This document shows, in pieces, positions 22,585-30,792 of a DNA stretch of 36,412 nt. The notes under the pieces were generated by a model that worked only from the letters and a program-made list of their open reading frames with translations, was not told where the DNA came from and did no database searches. Each line of letters begins with the position of its first letter. Positions within the stretch are counted from its first letter, which is position 1. Source of the stretch: Frankia sp. AgB32 (lineage in GTDB: Bacteria > Actinomycetota > Actinomycetes > Frankiales > Frankiaceae); NCBI RefSeq assembly GCF_023243045.1, contig NZ_JALKFX010000046.1, positions 15,477 through 51,888 on the forward strand. The letters are read 5' to 3'. The position numbers were made by a program, and so were the translations under genes.

Positions 22585-23477
22585 GTGCGACACCAGCCCT
22601 GCGGCTGTCGGTCCCCAGCCCTGTCCTGACGATGCTGCCCGGCGCACACGCCCGCTGGGAGGAGACCGCCGGCATCGAGGAGGTCGCCCGCATAGCGCAG
22701 GCCGCCGACCGGCTCGGCTACCACCACCTGACCTGCAGCGAGCACATCGGCGTCCCCGCCACCGAGGCGGTCCGCCGCGGCGCCCGCTACTTCGACCCCC
22801 TGGCGACCTTCGGCTACCTCGCCGCCCGCACCGAACGCATCATGCTGGCCACCAACGTGCTGGTCCTCGGCTACCACCACCCGCTGGAGATCGCCAAGCG
22901 CTACGGCACCCTCGACGTGATCAGCGGCGGACGGGTGATCCTCGGCCTTGGCGTCGGCACGCTCAAGGAGGAGTTCGACCTCCTCGGCGCGTCCTTCCCC
23001 GACCGCGGGGCCCGCGCCGACGACGCGCTGCGCGCGCTGCGGGCGGCACTGTCGCAGCCGATCCCCGCCTACCAGGGCGACTACTACACCTTCGGCGGGC
23101 TCGTGGTCGACCCGTGCGCCGTGCAGGAGCGGCTGCCCCTGTGGGTCGGCGGGCGGACCCTGCGGTCGCTGCGGCGGGCCGTCGCGCTGGCGGACGGCTG
23201 GTGCCCGTTCGGTGTCACCCCGGCCCAGGCGAGCGAGTGGATCCGGCGGGAGGAAATCCCCTCGGGCTTCGAGATCGCGCTCGGCCCGGAACATCTCCTC
23301 GACCCGGGCAAGGAGCCGGACGCGGTGCGCGAGGAACTCGCCGCGCTCGCCGCCGCCGGAGCCACCATCGCCTCGGCCAGGCTCGTCCACCACTCGCTGG
23401 ACCACTACCTCGAGCAGCTCGAAGCACTCGCTGCCATCAACGGCCAGACGCACACCGTCATCGCCGGGAAGGGCTGA
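22581..23477 (+). CDS. LLM-class (luciferase-like) F420/FMN-dependent oxidoreductase
   Basis: 298-residue TIM-barrel protein of the luciferase-like monooxygenase superfamily. Typical segments are AQAADRLGYHHLTCSEHIGVP, YFDPLATFGYLAARTERIML, VLGYHHPLEIAKRYGTLDVISGGR (cited as family marker) and LWVGGRT. Actinobacterial members of this look commonly use coenzyme F420. The cofactor is not decidable here. The start ATG 22581 overlaps the SDR-remnant stop by 4 nt. It is the last intact gene of the SnoaL copy 2 unit, so an oxidation or reduction on the same intermediate family is likely. Immediately past its stop begins another SDR fragment. Confidence 0.87.
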   Translation: MSATPALRLSVPSPVLTMLPGAHARWEETAGIEEVARIAQAADRLGYHHLTCSEHIGVPATEAVRRGARYFDPLATFGYLAARTERIMLATNVLVLGYHHPLEIAKRYGTLDVISGGRVILGLGVGTLKEEFDLLGASFPDRGARADDALRALRAALSQPIPAYQGDYYTFGGLVVDPCAVQERLPLWVGGRTLRSLRRAVALADGWCPFGVTPAQASEWIRREEIPSGFEIALGPEHLLDPGKEPDAVREELAALAAAGATIASARLVHHSLDHYLEQLEALAAINGQTHTVIAGKG

Positions 23478-23620
23478 GCGCCCGCGCTGGCCGCCGAGGG
23501 CGCGTCCGTCGTCATCAACGACCTGGGCACCGACGAGGTCGCGCAGGGAGCAGGCCGTTGCGCCGCCGACGGCACAGTAGAGGAGATCCGCGCCGCCGGC
23601 GGCAATCGGGCTGCCGTTCT
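23478..23620 (+). pseudogene. Fragment of an SDR N-terminal Rossmann domain
   Basis: Directly after the LLM stop, in the same frame, the sequence reads ALAAEGASVVINDLGTD and then GTVEEIRAAGGN. This is the beta2 strand and following helix of SDRs of the hydroxyacyl-CoA-dehydrogenase type. The preceding TGxxxGIG motif and everything after beta3 are absent, and no start codon is present. It differs from the SDR at 19188, so it derives from another SDR gene. Confidence 0.6.
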
Positions 23621-23706
23621 CCGATCCCATGCTCGCTCCTCGACGCCACCGACCGTGTCGGTCTCGCACCGACCATGACACCGTCCCCGGCAGGCAGGCA
23701 TGGAGA

Positions 23707-24603
23707 TCAAATGCCGGGGGCCGTGAGAACGCCGGGGGCCGCGGGAACGCGGTGGGCCGTCGGAACGCGGTGGGCCGTGGCCCAGTTCTCGTAGGCCGCC
23801 GCGAGCGCTCGGTCGGCCGCATCCGGCCGCGCCGCGGTCGACGCGAGGACGAGAGCGGGCACCGTCACATCGCCCTGGTGGCGCAGAAGCCACGCCAGGT
23901 CGGCCGCGGCCAGGGACGCCCATCCCTGAACTCCGTAGCGGCTGCCCCACGACTGCGGCAGCTTGTACCGGCCGGTGCTGACATCGAATCCGGTGATCTC
24001 GTACTCGTGGCCACCTGCCACCGCGGTCGAGCGATCAACATTGATCAGCCCCTCCGCGTCGGTCTCGAACATCGATTCGAGCCACACCGTCCCCACGATC
24101 ACCGGGCCGGCCTGCAGGGCCGAGTTCAGCGCAGCAACGCTGAACGCATGGGTGTAGGTGCTGGCCAGGCCGAGCACCTGCAAGGCCTTCACCACACCCA
24201 GCCCGGATGAGCCGGTGTCCGTGGGCGGGTACTGGCCGGCGAAGGCGTCGAGGCGGGTCGCCAGCTCGTACAGCAGCAGAGCGAAGTCCTCGTCCAGGTC
24301 GTAGGTGCGGGCGGCAAACACGTTCTGGCTCGCCGCGGCTGCGGGGGCGGTGATGGTCACCGAGATCGATCCGGTTCGCCCCGCACCGTCGGTGCCGAGG
24401 AGCCCAGTCGCGGCGTTCCCGGTGCAGGAGCCAAGCTTTCCCTGGTCAAGGATCGGAATCCGCCTCCTCCAGTCCACGGTCTGAATCGCCGACACCGGCA
24501 GGACCCCGTGGGCATAAGGCAGCGACCTGGGATCGTGCTGGACATGACGGCCGAGGCCGTGCGGAAGGTCGGGAAGTTCGGGAATACGGACTAAGGCTGT
24601 CAT
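23707..24603 (-). CDS. C1-like (papain-fold) cysteine peptidase
   Basis: 298-residue protein with the papain-family order of active-site residues. The oxyanion Gln54 and nucleophile C60 lie in [13 protein letters not shown], the catalytic H199 in [11 protein letters not shown], and the final motif [13 protein letters not shown] corresponds to the N-S-W-G motif. In the last, Gln217 takes the place of the catalytic Asn. Gln could partly replace it, so activity is plausible but not assured. There is no signal peptide, and no propeptide is obvious beyond about 45 N-terminal residues, which suggests a cytoplasmic protein. ATG 24603 has GAAGGAG 9 nt upstream and overlaps the stop of a small upstream ORF by 4 nt. 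The C-terminal 24 residues are built of a hexapeptide repeat. Confidence 0.75.
   Translation of the reverse strand: MTALVRIPELPDLPHGLGRHVQHDPRSLPYAHGVLPVSAIQTVDWRRRIPILDQGKLGSCTGNAATGLLGTDGAGRTGSISVTITAPAAAASQNVFAARTYDLDEDFALLLYELATRLDAFAGQYPPTDTGSSGLGVVKALQVLGLASTYTHAFSVAALNSALQAGPVIVGTVWLESMFETDAEGLINVDRSTAVAGGHEYEITGFDVSTGRYKLPQSWGSRYGVQGWASLAAADLAWLLRHQGDVTVPALVLASTAARPDAADRALAAAYENWATAHRVPTAHRVPAAPGVLTAPGI
23713..23784. repeat. 18-bp imperfect tandem repeat, about four copies
   Basis: Four units with an 18-bp period (consensus GCSGKGGGCCGYSRGAAC) lie at the 3' end of the C1-like peptidase gene. On the minus strand they encode hexapeptides of the form T-A-H-R-V-P ([23 protein letters not shown]). 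The repeat probably grew by slippage and makes a flexible tail. Confidence 0.7.
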
Positions 24604-24929
24604 ATGAATGCTCCTTCGGTGAAGGCATCGATAGGGGTGATGGCCTCGCAGGCCGCGAAAGCGGCCGTGTTCCCCACCGCTTCGGCCGGCGTCCACAAGG
24701 CGCCAACGCGAACGGTTCGTCCGTGGTCGGAGGCGGGGCCCTGAGTCAGGCCAAGGCCGGACAGCACCTGCGCTCGCGCCCACCAGGCGGCCGGCTGATC
24801 GTCGGTCACCGGTCGCCGGGTAGTTCGCGACCTGCAACCTGCGGCCCGGTCCGGCGGAGGCATCAGCGCAGTGAGATCACCACCCAGTAGGTACCCACCG
24901 AGGACACCCTGAATACTCAGGGAGTGCAT
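24600..24929 (-). CDS. Small hypothetical protein coupled to the C1-like peptidase
   Basis: 109-residue frame from ATG 24929 to a TGA that overlaps the peptidase ATG by 4 nt (ATGA). I do not recognise the family. The N-terminus [22 protein letters not shown] is short, hydrophobic and contains two Gly-Gly pairs. The C-terminal half ([32 protein letters not shown]) looks like ordinary folded protein rather than out-of-frame translation. No strong ribosome site precedes 24929. ATG 24863 (87 residues) is an alternative, also without one. The overlap argues that it is real and works with the peptidase, as substrate, inhibitor or partner. Confidence 0.42.
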   Translation of the reverse strand: MHSLSIQGVLGGYLLGGDLTALMPPPDRAAGCRSRTTRRPVTDDQPAAWWARAQVLSGLGLTQGPASDHGRTVRVGALWTPAEAVGNTAAFAACEAITPIDAFTEGAFI

Positions 24930-25628
24930 TCGAGTGGCCCGGTGACAGCGTCTGCCAGCTGGACCCGGCCATGGACGCCCGCGAGCGCAAACGATCTCCA
25001 GGCTTCCCTGGAGATCAACATGGTGGCGAGGTTCGCGGTACCGACCTGACCGGTCTTGCGGGCTCCGGCTGGCTCTGCGCCGGTTTGACGCGCCACGTGT
25101 GGGGCGGTCGGGCCCGATCTGGTGGCTCCGTTCGCGCGATGTCGGGTGAACCTCGCGGACCCGTGGCCGTGGTGTGCGCAGACCCCTGGTCCGCCTCGAC
25201 CGGTGATTCGGTCGAGGTCGAGTCGGCAGCAGAAATGACACCTGGGCTACCCCGGTCGCCGCGGGCCGGGAGCGTGGGACCGGGTTGTCTCCGCTGTGAT
25301 GGCGGACACCGGCAGGAAAGTGGTTCACCTGATGGTGGGAATTCTGGCACGGGACTTTCTGCGCGTGTTTCGGATGCCGGATTCCCGCTAGAGTTCAGGG
25401 CGTCGGGCCGGGTCGTGGAAGCGGGCGGATGGTTAGCGTGACCAGCGCCGGCAGGTTTCTCGGCCGGTGCGTCGAGCCGTGCGGCGCGGGAGGCGTCCAT
25501 CCGCCGGTCTCGGCTCCGTCGGCGGTAACGACATTGTCATTGTGGGCTGCCCGGCGGCGGTCGTCACACCCGACGCCGGGACCGCGCGCGTCACCGCCGG
25601 CAGCGGCATCACCATCGGGAGCGGAATT
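24930..25628. other. 699-bp region without a convincing gene
   Basis: This gap lies between the small ORF and ctaD. It is less GC-rich than its neighbours. Plus-strand frames (for example 24971-25441) have no family resemblance and no ribosome site. The part nearest ctaD presumably carries its promoter. A TAGAGT hexamer at about 25389 is a possible -10 box, but no good -35 is seen. Confidence 0.5.
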
Positions 25629-27317
25629 GTGACAATCGTGCAGGACAGGCCGGCCGGGCACTCGGACCCGCCGGCGGGGGACGCGCCGCCGAGGGCGATG
25701 AAGACCCTGGCACAGTACCTGCGGACGACGTCCCACAAGGACATCGCGCTGATGTACACCCTGACCTCGCTGGTGTACTACGCCTTCGCCGGCGTGCTGG
25801 CACTGTTCATCCGGGCCGAACTCACGAAGCCGGGTCTGCAGTTCTTCTCGAACGAGCAGTACAACCAGCTTTTCACGATGCACGGCACGCTGATGCTGCT
25901 GATGTTCGCGACGCCGATCGCGTTCGCGTTCGCGAACTACCTGGTCCCGCTGCAGATCGGCGCGCCGGACGTCGCCTTTCCCCGGCTGAACGCCATGTCC
26001 TTCTGGTTCTTCTTCTTCGGGAGCCTGACGGTCATCGCGGGTTTCCTGACGCCGAACGGGGCCGCCTCCTTCGGGTGGTTCGCCTACGCGCCGCTGTCGA
26101 GCGCCGCCTACTCGCCGGGCGTCGGCAGTGACCTGTGGCTGGTGGGTCTCACCGTTTCGGGCCTCGGCACCATCCTGGGCGCCGTCAACTTCATCACCAC
26201 GATCCTGTGCCTGCGGGCGCCCGGGATGACGATGTTCCGGATGCCGATCTTCACCTGGAACCTGCTGGTCACCTCGATCCTGGTGCTGGTGGCCTTCCCG
26301 GTGCTGGCCGCGGCGCTGATCGCGCTGGAGGCCGACCGCCGGTTCGGCACGCACATCTTCGACGCGTCCAACGGTGGGTCGATCCTCTGGCAGCACCTGT
26401 TCTGGTTCTTCGGGCATCCCGAGGTCTACATCATCGCCCTGCCGTTCTTCGGGATCATCACGGAGATCATCCCGGTGTTCTCCCGCAAGCCACTGTTCGG
26501 CTACAAGGGACTGGTCTTCGCGACCATCGGCATCGCGGCGCTGTCGATCGCGGTGTGGGCGCACCACATGTACGTGACCGGTGCGGCGCTGCTGCCGTTC
26601 TTCTCCTTCCTGACGTTCCTGATCGCGGTGCCCACCGGGGTCAAGTTCTTCAACTGGATCGGCACGATGTGGCGGGGGCAGATCAGCTTCGAGGCGCCGA
26701 TGCTGTTCGCCGTCGGCTTCCTGGTGACGTTCCTCTTCGGTGGTCTCACCGGTGTTCTGCTGGCCAACCCGCCGATCGACTTCCACGTCAGTGACAGCTA
26801 CTTCGTCGTCGGCCACTTCCACTACGTGGTCGCCGGCCTGCTGTTCGCCGGATTCGGCGGGATGTACTTCTGGTTCCCGAAGGTCACCGGCCGGATGATG
26901 AACGAGAAGCTGGCGCGGCTGCACTTCGTGCTGATGTTCTTCGGCTTCCACATCACGTTCCTGGCCGACCACTGGCTGGGTGTGAAGGGCATGCCGCGGC
27001 GTTACGCCGACTACAGCGCGGCGGACGGCTTCACCACGCTGAACGAGATTTCCAGTGCCGGCAGCGTCCTGCTCGCGCTGTCGACCCTGCCGTTCCTCTA
27101 CAACCTGTGGATCTCGTACCGCAAGGGTCAGATCGTGACCGTGGACGACCCGTGGGGCCACGGAAACTCGTTGGAGTGGGCGACGTCGTGCCCGCCGCCG
27201 CGGCACAACTTCAAGTCGCTGCCGCGGATCTCCTCCGAGCGTCCGGCCTTCGACCTGCACTACCCGGAGGCTGCCGGTCAGATCGACTATCACGCCACCC
27301 CGGAGCTGCGCACCTGA
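25629..27317 (+). CDS. ctaD: Cytochrome c oxidase (aa3-type) subunit I
   Basis: 562-residue polytopic heme-copper oxidase subunit I of the respiratory chain, reducing O2 to water and pumping protons. All metal ligands are visible. Low-spin heme a: H85 (TMHGTLM) and H398. CuB: H263 with cross-linked Y267 (GHPEVY), H312 and H313 (AHHMYVTG). Heme a3: H396 in GHFHYV. About twelve hydrophobic membrane segments follow the standard order. GTG 25629 is chosen because GGGAG lies upstream and the protein then has normal actinobacterial length. A longer frame starts at 25467 with a low-complexity leader. Subunits II and III are not adjacent, which is common for ctaD in actinobacteria. A strong hairpin terminator follows, so it is monocistronic. 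Confidence 0.97.
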   Translation: MTIVQDRPAGHSDPPAGDAPPRAMKTLAQYLRTTSHKDIALMYTLTSLVYYAFAGVLALFIRAELTKPGLQFFSNEQYNQLFTMHGTLMLLMFATPIAFAFANYLVPLQIGAPDVAFPRLNAMSFWFFFFGSLTVIAGFLTPNGAASFGWFAYAPLSSAAYSPGVGSDLWLVGLTVSGLGTILGAVNFITTILCLRAPGMTMFRMPIFTWNLLVTSILVLVAFPVLAAALIALEADRRFGTHIFDASNGGSILWQHLFWFFGHPEVYIIALPFFGIITEIIPVFSRKPLFGYKGLVFATIGIAALSIAVWAHHMYVTGAALLPFFSFLTFLIAVPTGVKFFNWIGTMWRGQISFEAPMLFAVGFLVTFLFGGLTGVLLANPPIDFHVSDSYFVVGHFHYVVAGLLFAGFGGMYFWFPKVTGRMMNEKLARLHFVLMFFGFHITFLADHWLGVKGMPRRYADYSAADGFTTLNEISSAGSVLLALSTLPFLYNLWISYRKGQIVTVDDPWGHGNSLEWATSCPPPRHNFKSLPRISSERPAFDLHYPEAAGQIDYHATPELRT

Positions 27318-27338
27318 GCACGGCGCACCCGCGACGGA

Positions 27339-27380
27339 CGAATCGCCCCGGCCTCCTGACGAGAGGACCGGGGCGGTTCG
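27339..27380 (+). terminator. Strong hairpin terminator after ctaD
   Basis: The arms at 27339-27351 and 27368-27380 pair over 13 bp (CGAATCGCCCCGG with CCGGGGCGGTTCG, one G-T wobble), 21 nt past the ctaD stop. There is no U-tract, as is common in high-GC actinobacteria. Confidence 0.65.
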
Positions 27381-27486
27381 GCGTGCGCGGGTGAAGGCCA
27401 GGACGGGTAGCGCCGGGCGGCGACCAGGGGGAGGTCGGGGGCGTGGGCGATGCCGGGGGCCGCGGCGACGACGGCCGGGATGGCAT

Positions 27487-27699
27487 GAGCGAGATCACCG
27501 CCTGGCCGTCCTTCACCCCGTTCCAGGACCCCTTGATGCCGGTGTTGCAGCCCTTCTCGATCGTCCACCCGCCGGGTTCGACCCGTTCGGTGGCGACGGC
27601 GAACTCCGCGTCGAAGACGATGTCGTCGAGCTCGAAGCCGAGCGCGTCGGCCATCACCGCGACCGCGTCCTGGACCACCAGCAAGTTCGCCCGGGCCAT
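27487..27699 (-). pseudogene. Fragment of a DapB-like NAD(P)H-dependent dehydrogenase gene
   Basis: The minus-strand frame from ATG 27699 reads ELDDIVFDAEFAVATERVE followed by TIEKGCNTGIKGSWNGVKDG and AVISL. It matches the C-terminal half of actinobacterial dihydrodipicolinate-reductase-like / diaminopentanoate-dehydrogenase-like proteins. The N-terminal Rossmann domain is missing, and after ISL the frame turns into Pro/Ser/Arg-rich shadow sequence. The frame is open upstream to a stop near 27768 (HAEMARAN). It sits between the ctaD terminator and the MFS gene. It is a decayed remnant rather than a working gene. The family is assigned by motif style only. Confidence 0.55.
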
Positions 27700-27704
27700 C
27701 TCAG

Positions 27705-27720
27705 CATGACGCCCGTCATG
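27705..27720. promoter_or_regulatory. Perfect short palindrome
   Basis: CATGACG and CGTCATG flank 2 nt, in the gap between the DapB-like relic and the MFS exporter stop. It may be a leftover operator of the decayed gene. No function is proven. Confidence 0.3.
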
Positions 27721-27790
27721 CTGTTCGTTGCAAGATGCACCGTGACGGGGCTCGGAGCCAGCTGACCGTTACCGCCGGGACGGCTGGACA

Positions 27791-27808
27791 CCCCGGCCCG
27801 GAGCGGGG
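27791..27808 (-). terminator. Possible small hairpin after the MFS gene
   Basis: Read on the minus strand, CCCCG and CGGGG enclose 8 nt, starting 2 nt after the exporter stop. The stem is short with no U-tract. It is a weak candidate only. Confidence 0.3.
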
Positions 27809-27810
27809 TT

Positions 27811-29367
27811 CTACTCCACGGCGACCGGCGTGCGCGGGGCGGCCGCCTGGCCGTCCGCGCTGCCCGCCGCCGTGGGGGCCACGGGGCGGCCCGGCAGGAA
27901 CAGGCTCGCGACGAAGCCGACGGCGGTCAGGGCGGCGATCCACCAGAACGTCACGCCGAACGCCTCGCCGACCTTGTCCGCGATCGGGCCGGGCAGCTTC
28001 GTCCCGGCCGATGCGGCGAGCGCTCCCGCGCCACCGACGTTCGGCAGCCGGTGGGTGATGGCGTGCTGCAGCTCGACGGCGACGAATGCGGTGGCCAGCG
28101 AGCCGCCGACCCGCTGCAGGATGTTCAGCGTGGTCGTCGCGCGCGGCACCGCCGAGGGCGCGAGGGTCGCGTAGGCGGCGGACATCGCGGGCATCATCGC
28201 CGCGCCGAAGCCGAGGCCGCGCAGGAACAGCGAGCCGACCAGCAGCGCCTCGTTGGTGTGTCCGTCGACCTGGGTGAACACCAGCGTGCCGAGCAGGGAC
28301 AGCGCCATGCCGACCGGGACGACCGAACGGGGGCCGCGGCGGTCCGCGACACGCCCGGCGATCGCCATGGCGACCATCGCGCCGAGCCCCTGCGGGGCGA
28401 GCAGCAGGCCCGCGTCGCTGGCGCTCTGCCCGCGGGCGACCTGGTAGTACAGCGGCAGCAGGAACAGGGCGCCGAACAGCATCGCGCCGATCGTGAACGT
28501 CGTGACGCTCGCGACGGTGAACGTGCGGTCGCGGAACAGCCGCAGGTCGAGCAGGGCGTTGTCGTGGCGCAGCGCGTAGAGGACGAATCCGACCAGCAGG
28601 ACCAGGCCAATGGCGATGCTGACCTGCACCTTCGCGGCGCCGAAGCCGCCGCCGTTGCCGGCCTCGGACAGGCCGTAGACGAGCGCGGCCAGGCCCGGGG
28701 AGATCAGCAGCAGGCCGAGCAGGTCCAGCCGGTGACTCGCGGAGCCGCGGTCGCTGCGCGGCAGCACCCGCCACGACATGAACAGGGCGACGACGCCGAT
28801 CGGCACGTTGACGTAGAAGATCCAGCGCCAGCTCAGATGATCGACGATCAGGCCGCCGACGACGGGCCCGAGGACCGGCGCGATGAGCGTCGGGACGCCG
28901 ATGATGCTCATGACCCGGTTCATCCGCTTCGGGCCCGCGGCCTGGGCGAGCAGCGTCATGCAGATCGGCATGATCATGCCGCCGCCGAGGCCCTGCATGA
29001 CCCGGAAGGCGATGAGCGCACCCGCGGACCAGGCCACCCCGCACAGCGCGCTGCCGGCCACGAACAGCACCAGCGAGAGGTTCCACATCCGCGTCGCGCC
29101 GAAGCGCTCGACCGACCAGCCGGCCAGCGGGATGACGACGGCCAGCGCCAGCAGGTAGCCGGTGGTGACCCAGGAGATGGTGGACAGCGGGGTGTGGAAC
29201 TCGTTGCCGAGGGCGTGGATGGCGACGGAGACGATCGTGGTGTCGAGAATCACCATGATCGCGCCGAGCATGACGGTGATGGACAGCCGGATCAGCGCTG
29301 GGTCCAGCCTGGTGTCGTCGGGCGCTGCGGCGGCGGGTGGCGCGGTCGCGTCGGGCTGATCGGGCAC
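27811..29367 (-). CDS. MFS drug exporter, DHA2 (EmrB/QacA) family
   Basis: 518-residue proton-driven multidrug efflux protein, expected to have 14 transmembrane segments. Family motifs are LDTTIVSVAIHALG (motif D1 in TMS1), WVTTGYLLALAVVIPLAGWSVERFGATR (motif A region, marker only) and VLGPVVGGLIVDHLSWRWIFYVNVPIG (motif C then the WRW[IF] signature, marker only). GTG 29367 is chosen because GGAGA precedes it, it gives normal family length, and longer starts would lie upstream of the transcription start. It is divergent from a MarR gene that most likely represses it and is released by the exported compound. Confidence 0.93.
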   Translation of the reverse strand: MPDQPDATAPPAAAAPDDTRLDPALIRLSITVMLGAIMVILDTTIVSVAIHALGNEFHTPLSTISWVTTGYLLALAVVIPLAGWSVERFGATRMWNLSLVLFVAGSALCGVAWSAGALIAFRVMQGLGGGMIMPICMTLLAQAAGPKRMNRVMSIIGVPTLIAPVLGPVVGGLIVDHLSWRWIFYVNVPIGVVALFMSWRVLPRSDRGSASHRLDLLGLLLISPGLAALVYGLSEAGNGGGFGAAKVQVSIAIGLVLLVGFVLYALRHDNALLDLRLFRDRTFTVASVTTFTIGAMLFGALFLLPLYYQVARGQSASDAGLLLAPQGLGAMVAMAIAGRVADRRGPRSVVPVGMALSLLGTLVFTQVDGHTNEALLVGSLFLRGLGFGAAMMPAMSAAYATLAPSAVPRATTTLNILQRVGGSLATAFVAVELQHAITHRLPNVGGAGALAASAGTKLPGPIADKVGEAFGVTFWWIAALTAVGFVASLFLPGRPVAPTAAGSADGQAAAPRTPVAVE

Positions 29368-29524
29368 GTGGTCTCCGTGGCGGGGACGGCGTCCGTCGGG
29401 ACGGTCGACGACGGCGGGCCGGGACCGGGCCGGATCCACCCTCTGCGGCCAGCGCGGGGGATCGGCGGGAAGCGGCGGGCGTCGTCCCGCCGGCGATCGG
29501 GCGAGACGGATCCTGTCGGTCCCC

Positions 29525-29553
29525 AGCATCGGCCGATCATTGGGTGGTGTCAA
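29525..29553 (-). promoter_or_regulatory. Promoter of the MFS exporter with an overlapping palindrome
   Basis: On the minus strand a perfect TTGACA (29553-29548) stands 17 bp from GATGCT (29530-29525). ATCGGCCGAT (29528-29537) is a perfect 10-bp palindrome touching the -10 box and is a natural MarR-type operator. Transcription near 29518 leaves a leader of about 150 nt before GTG 29367 and argues against the upstream ATG codons. Confidence 0.5.
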
Positions 29554-29651
29554 ATATATTGTGGAAGCAACGGTATGGTGGGCTGAGGTGTCGTACGATC
29601 GAACCATGATCGGACCGGCTCGCGGGATGCCGGGACAGGAGGGCTCGACAC

Positions 29652-30182
29652 GTGACCATTCCTGACCCCGCGACCCCCTACGCGGCGGCGGCCCCCGGCG
29701 ACGCGGGTCTCGGCACGGACGCCGCCCGCGAGGCGTGGCGGGCCATGCTGGCGCTGACCTTCGGCGGGGAGGCCCCCAGCCGCATGCACGCCGTCTGCCA
29801 GACGTGCGACCTCACCCCGGCGGCGCTGAAGATCCTGCTGCTGCTGTCGAGCGGCCCCCGGCCGATGCGCGAGCTCGTCGAGACGTGCCGCCACGACCCG
29901 AGCTACCTGACCAGCGTCGTCGACCTGCTGGAGCGCCGCGGCGTCGCCCGGCGCGAGCCACACCCGACCGACCGGCGGGCGAAGCGGGTCGTGATGACCG
30001 AGGAGGGCGTGCGCGTGCTCGCGCACGCGGAGGAGATGCTGTCCGTGCCGCCCGCCTCCCTGCAGTTGCTCACCCCGGACGAGCAGCGCCAGCTCCTCGA
30101 ACTGCTGATGCGCGTCGTCGACGCGGAGCCCGGCATCCACCCGGCGATGCGCCCGCGTCCCGTGCCCGCACCGTCGGGCTGA
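29652..30182 (+). CDS. MarR family transcriptional regulator
   Basis: 176-residue winged-helix regulator. The recognition region reads LTPAALKILLLLSSGPRPMRELVETC followed by DPSYLTSVVDLLERRGVARRE (marker only), and the wing is HPTDRRAKRVVMTEEG, which contains the conserved DxR motif. GTG 29652 is preceded by AGGAGGG about 11 nt upstream. It is divergent from the DHA2 exporter, the standard MarR/efflux arrangement. The 284-bp gap has an AT-rich block (29551-29570) and a palindrome at the exporter -10 box, where it may bind. Confidence 0.9.
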   Translation: MTIPDPATPYAAAAPGDAGLGTDAAREAWRAMLALTFGGEAPSRMHAVCQTCDLTPAALKILLLLSSGPRPMRELVETCRHDPSYLTSVVDLLERRGVARREPHPTDRRAKRVVMTEEGVRVLAHAEEMLSVPPASLQLLTPDEQRQLLELLMRVVDAEPGIHPAMRPRPVPAPSG

Positions 30183-30303
30183 GCGGGAGGCCCGCTCCGG
30201 GCAAGCCCCGGGGCCGCCGTGAGCCGGGCTGATGGCGGCGGCATCGGTTGACCCCTGCCGTCGGGCGCTGGGACCCTCGTGGATCTGGCGATCCGAGGTT
30301 CAC

Positions 30304-30792
30304 ATGACGACGATGGCACTCCTCGTGGACGTGACCGCTGCCGAGGCGATGGTGCGCCACCCCAAGGTCCACGGCGCCGCGACGACCGTCGATGAGGTCC
30401 GGCAGATCTTCACCGATGACCACGTGCATGCGGTGCTGATCGTCGATGGCCGGCGGCTGGTCACCCTGATCGACCGCGCCGACGTTGCCCGCGCTGACGT
30501 TGCCCGCGCTGACGTTGCCCGCGCCGACGGGGCCGACGGCGGCGGTGCCGACGGGAACGATGACCGGCCGGCGGCGTCGCTCGGCCAGCTGACCGGGCGG
30601 ATCGTCGCGCCCGCGGTGTCCGCCGCTGTCGCGCTGCGGGAGATGACGAACTCCGGCCGTCGCCGACTCGCGGTGGTCGACGACAACGGCGAACTGCTGG
30701 GTCTGCTCTGCCTCAAGCGCCGCGGCCACGGCTTCTGTTCGGACGACGACGTCCGCGCCCGTCAACTCGACCCCGGGGAGGTTCCCCGATGA
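30304..30792 (+). CDS. CBS-domain protein with a repeat linker
   Basis: 162 residues with two CBS half-domains. The first is AAEAMVRHPKVHGAATTVDEVRQIF to VTLIDRADV and the second SLGQLTGRIVAPAVSAAVALREM to RRRLAVVDDNGELLGLLCLKRR (markers only). CBS pairs bind adenine nucleotides or SAM and regulate partners. The two halves are joined by a linker grown from a 15-bp tandem repeat (ADVAR three times). ATG 30304 has GAGG 7 nt upstream. Its stop overlaps the start of the truncated molybdopterin-enzyme frame by 4 nt, so the pair was once an operon, perhaps a CBS sensor with a formate-dehydrogenase-like enzyme. Confidence 0.8.
   Translation: MTTMALLVDVTAAEAMVRHPKVHGAATTVDEVRQIFTDDHVHAVLIVDGRRLVTLIDRADVARADVARADVARADGADGGGADGNDDRPAASLGQLTGRIVAPAVSAAVALREMTNSGRRRLAVVDDNGELLGLLCLKRRGHGFCSDDDVRARQLDPGEVPR
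30478..30522. repeat. 15-bp tandem repeat, three copies, inside the CBS gene
   Basis: GCYGACGTTGCCCGC is repeated three times in frame, giving ADVAR x3 between the two CBS motifs, followed by a looser Ala/Asp/Gly run. It is likely length-variable between strains. Confidence 0.85.

Noticed and set aside
24971-25441. 156-codon plus-strand frame upstream of ctaD
   Set aside because: It has no recognisable domain, no ribosome site and Gly/Ser/Arg-rich random-looking composition.
25395-27293. 632-codon minus-strand frame opposite ctaD
   Set aside because: It is the antisense shadow of a well-recognised cytochrome oxidase gene, with low-complexity charged composition.
28051-29586. 511-codon plus-strand frame opposite the MFS exporter
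   Set aside because: It is rich in Asp, Arg, Gln and Gly, as expected from the antisense of membrane-protein codons. The exporter on the minus strand has clear family motifs.
30478-30522. Possible CRISPR-like array
   Set aside because: The units are 15 bp, adjoin without spacers and lie in frame inside a CBS gene. No cas genes and no spaced repeats occur anywhere in the window.
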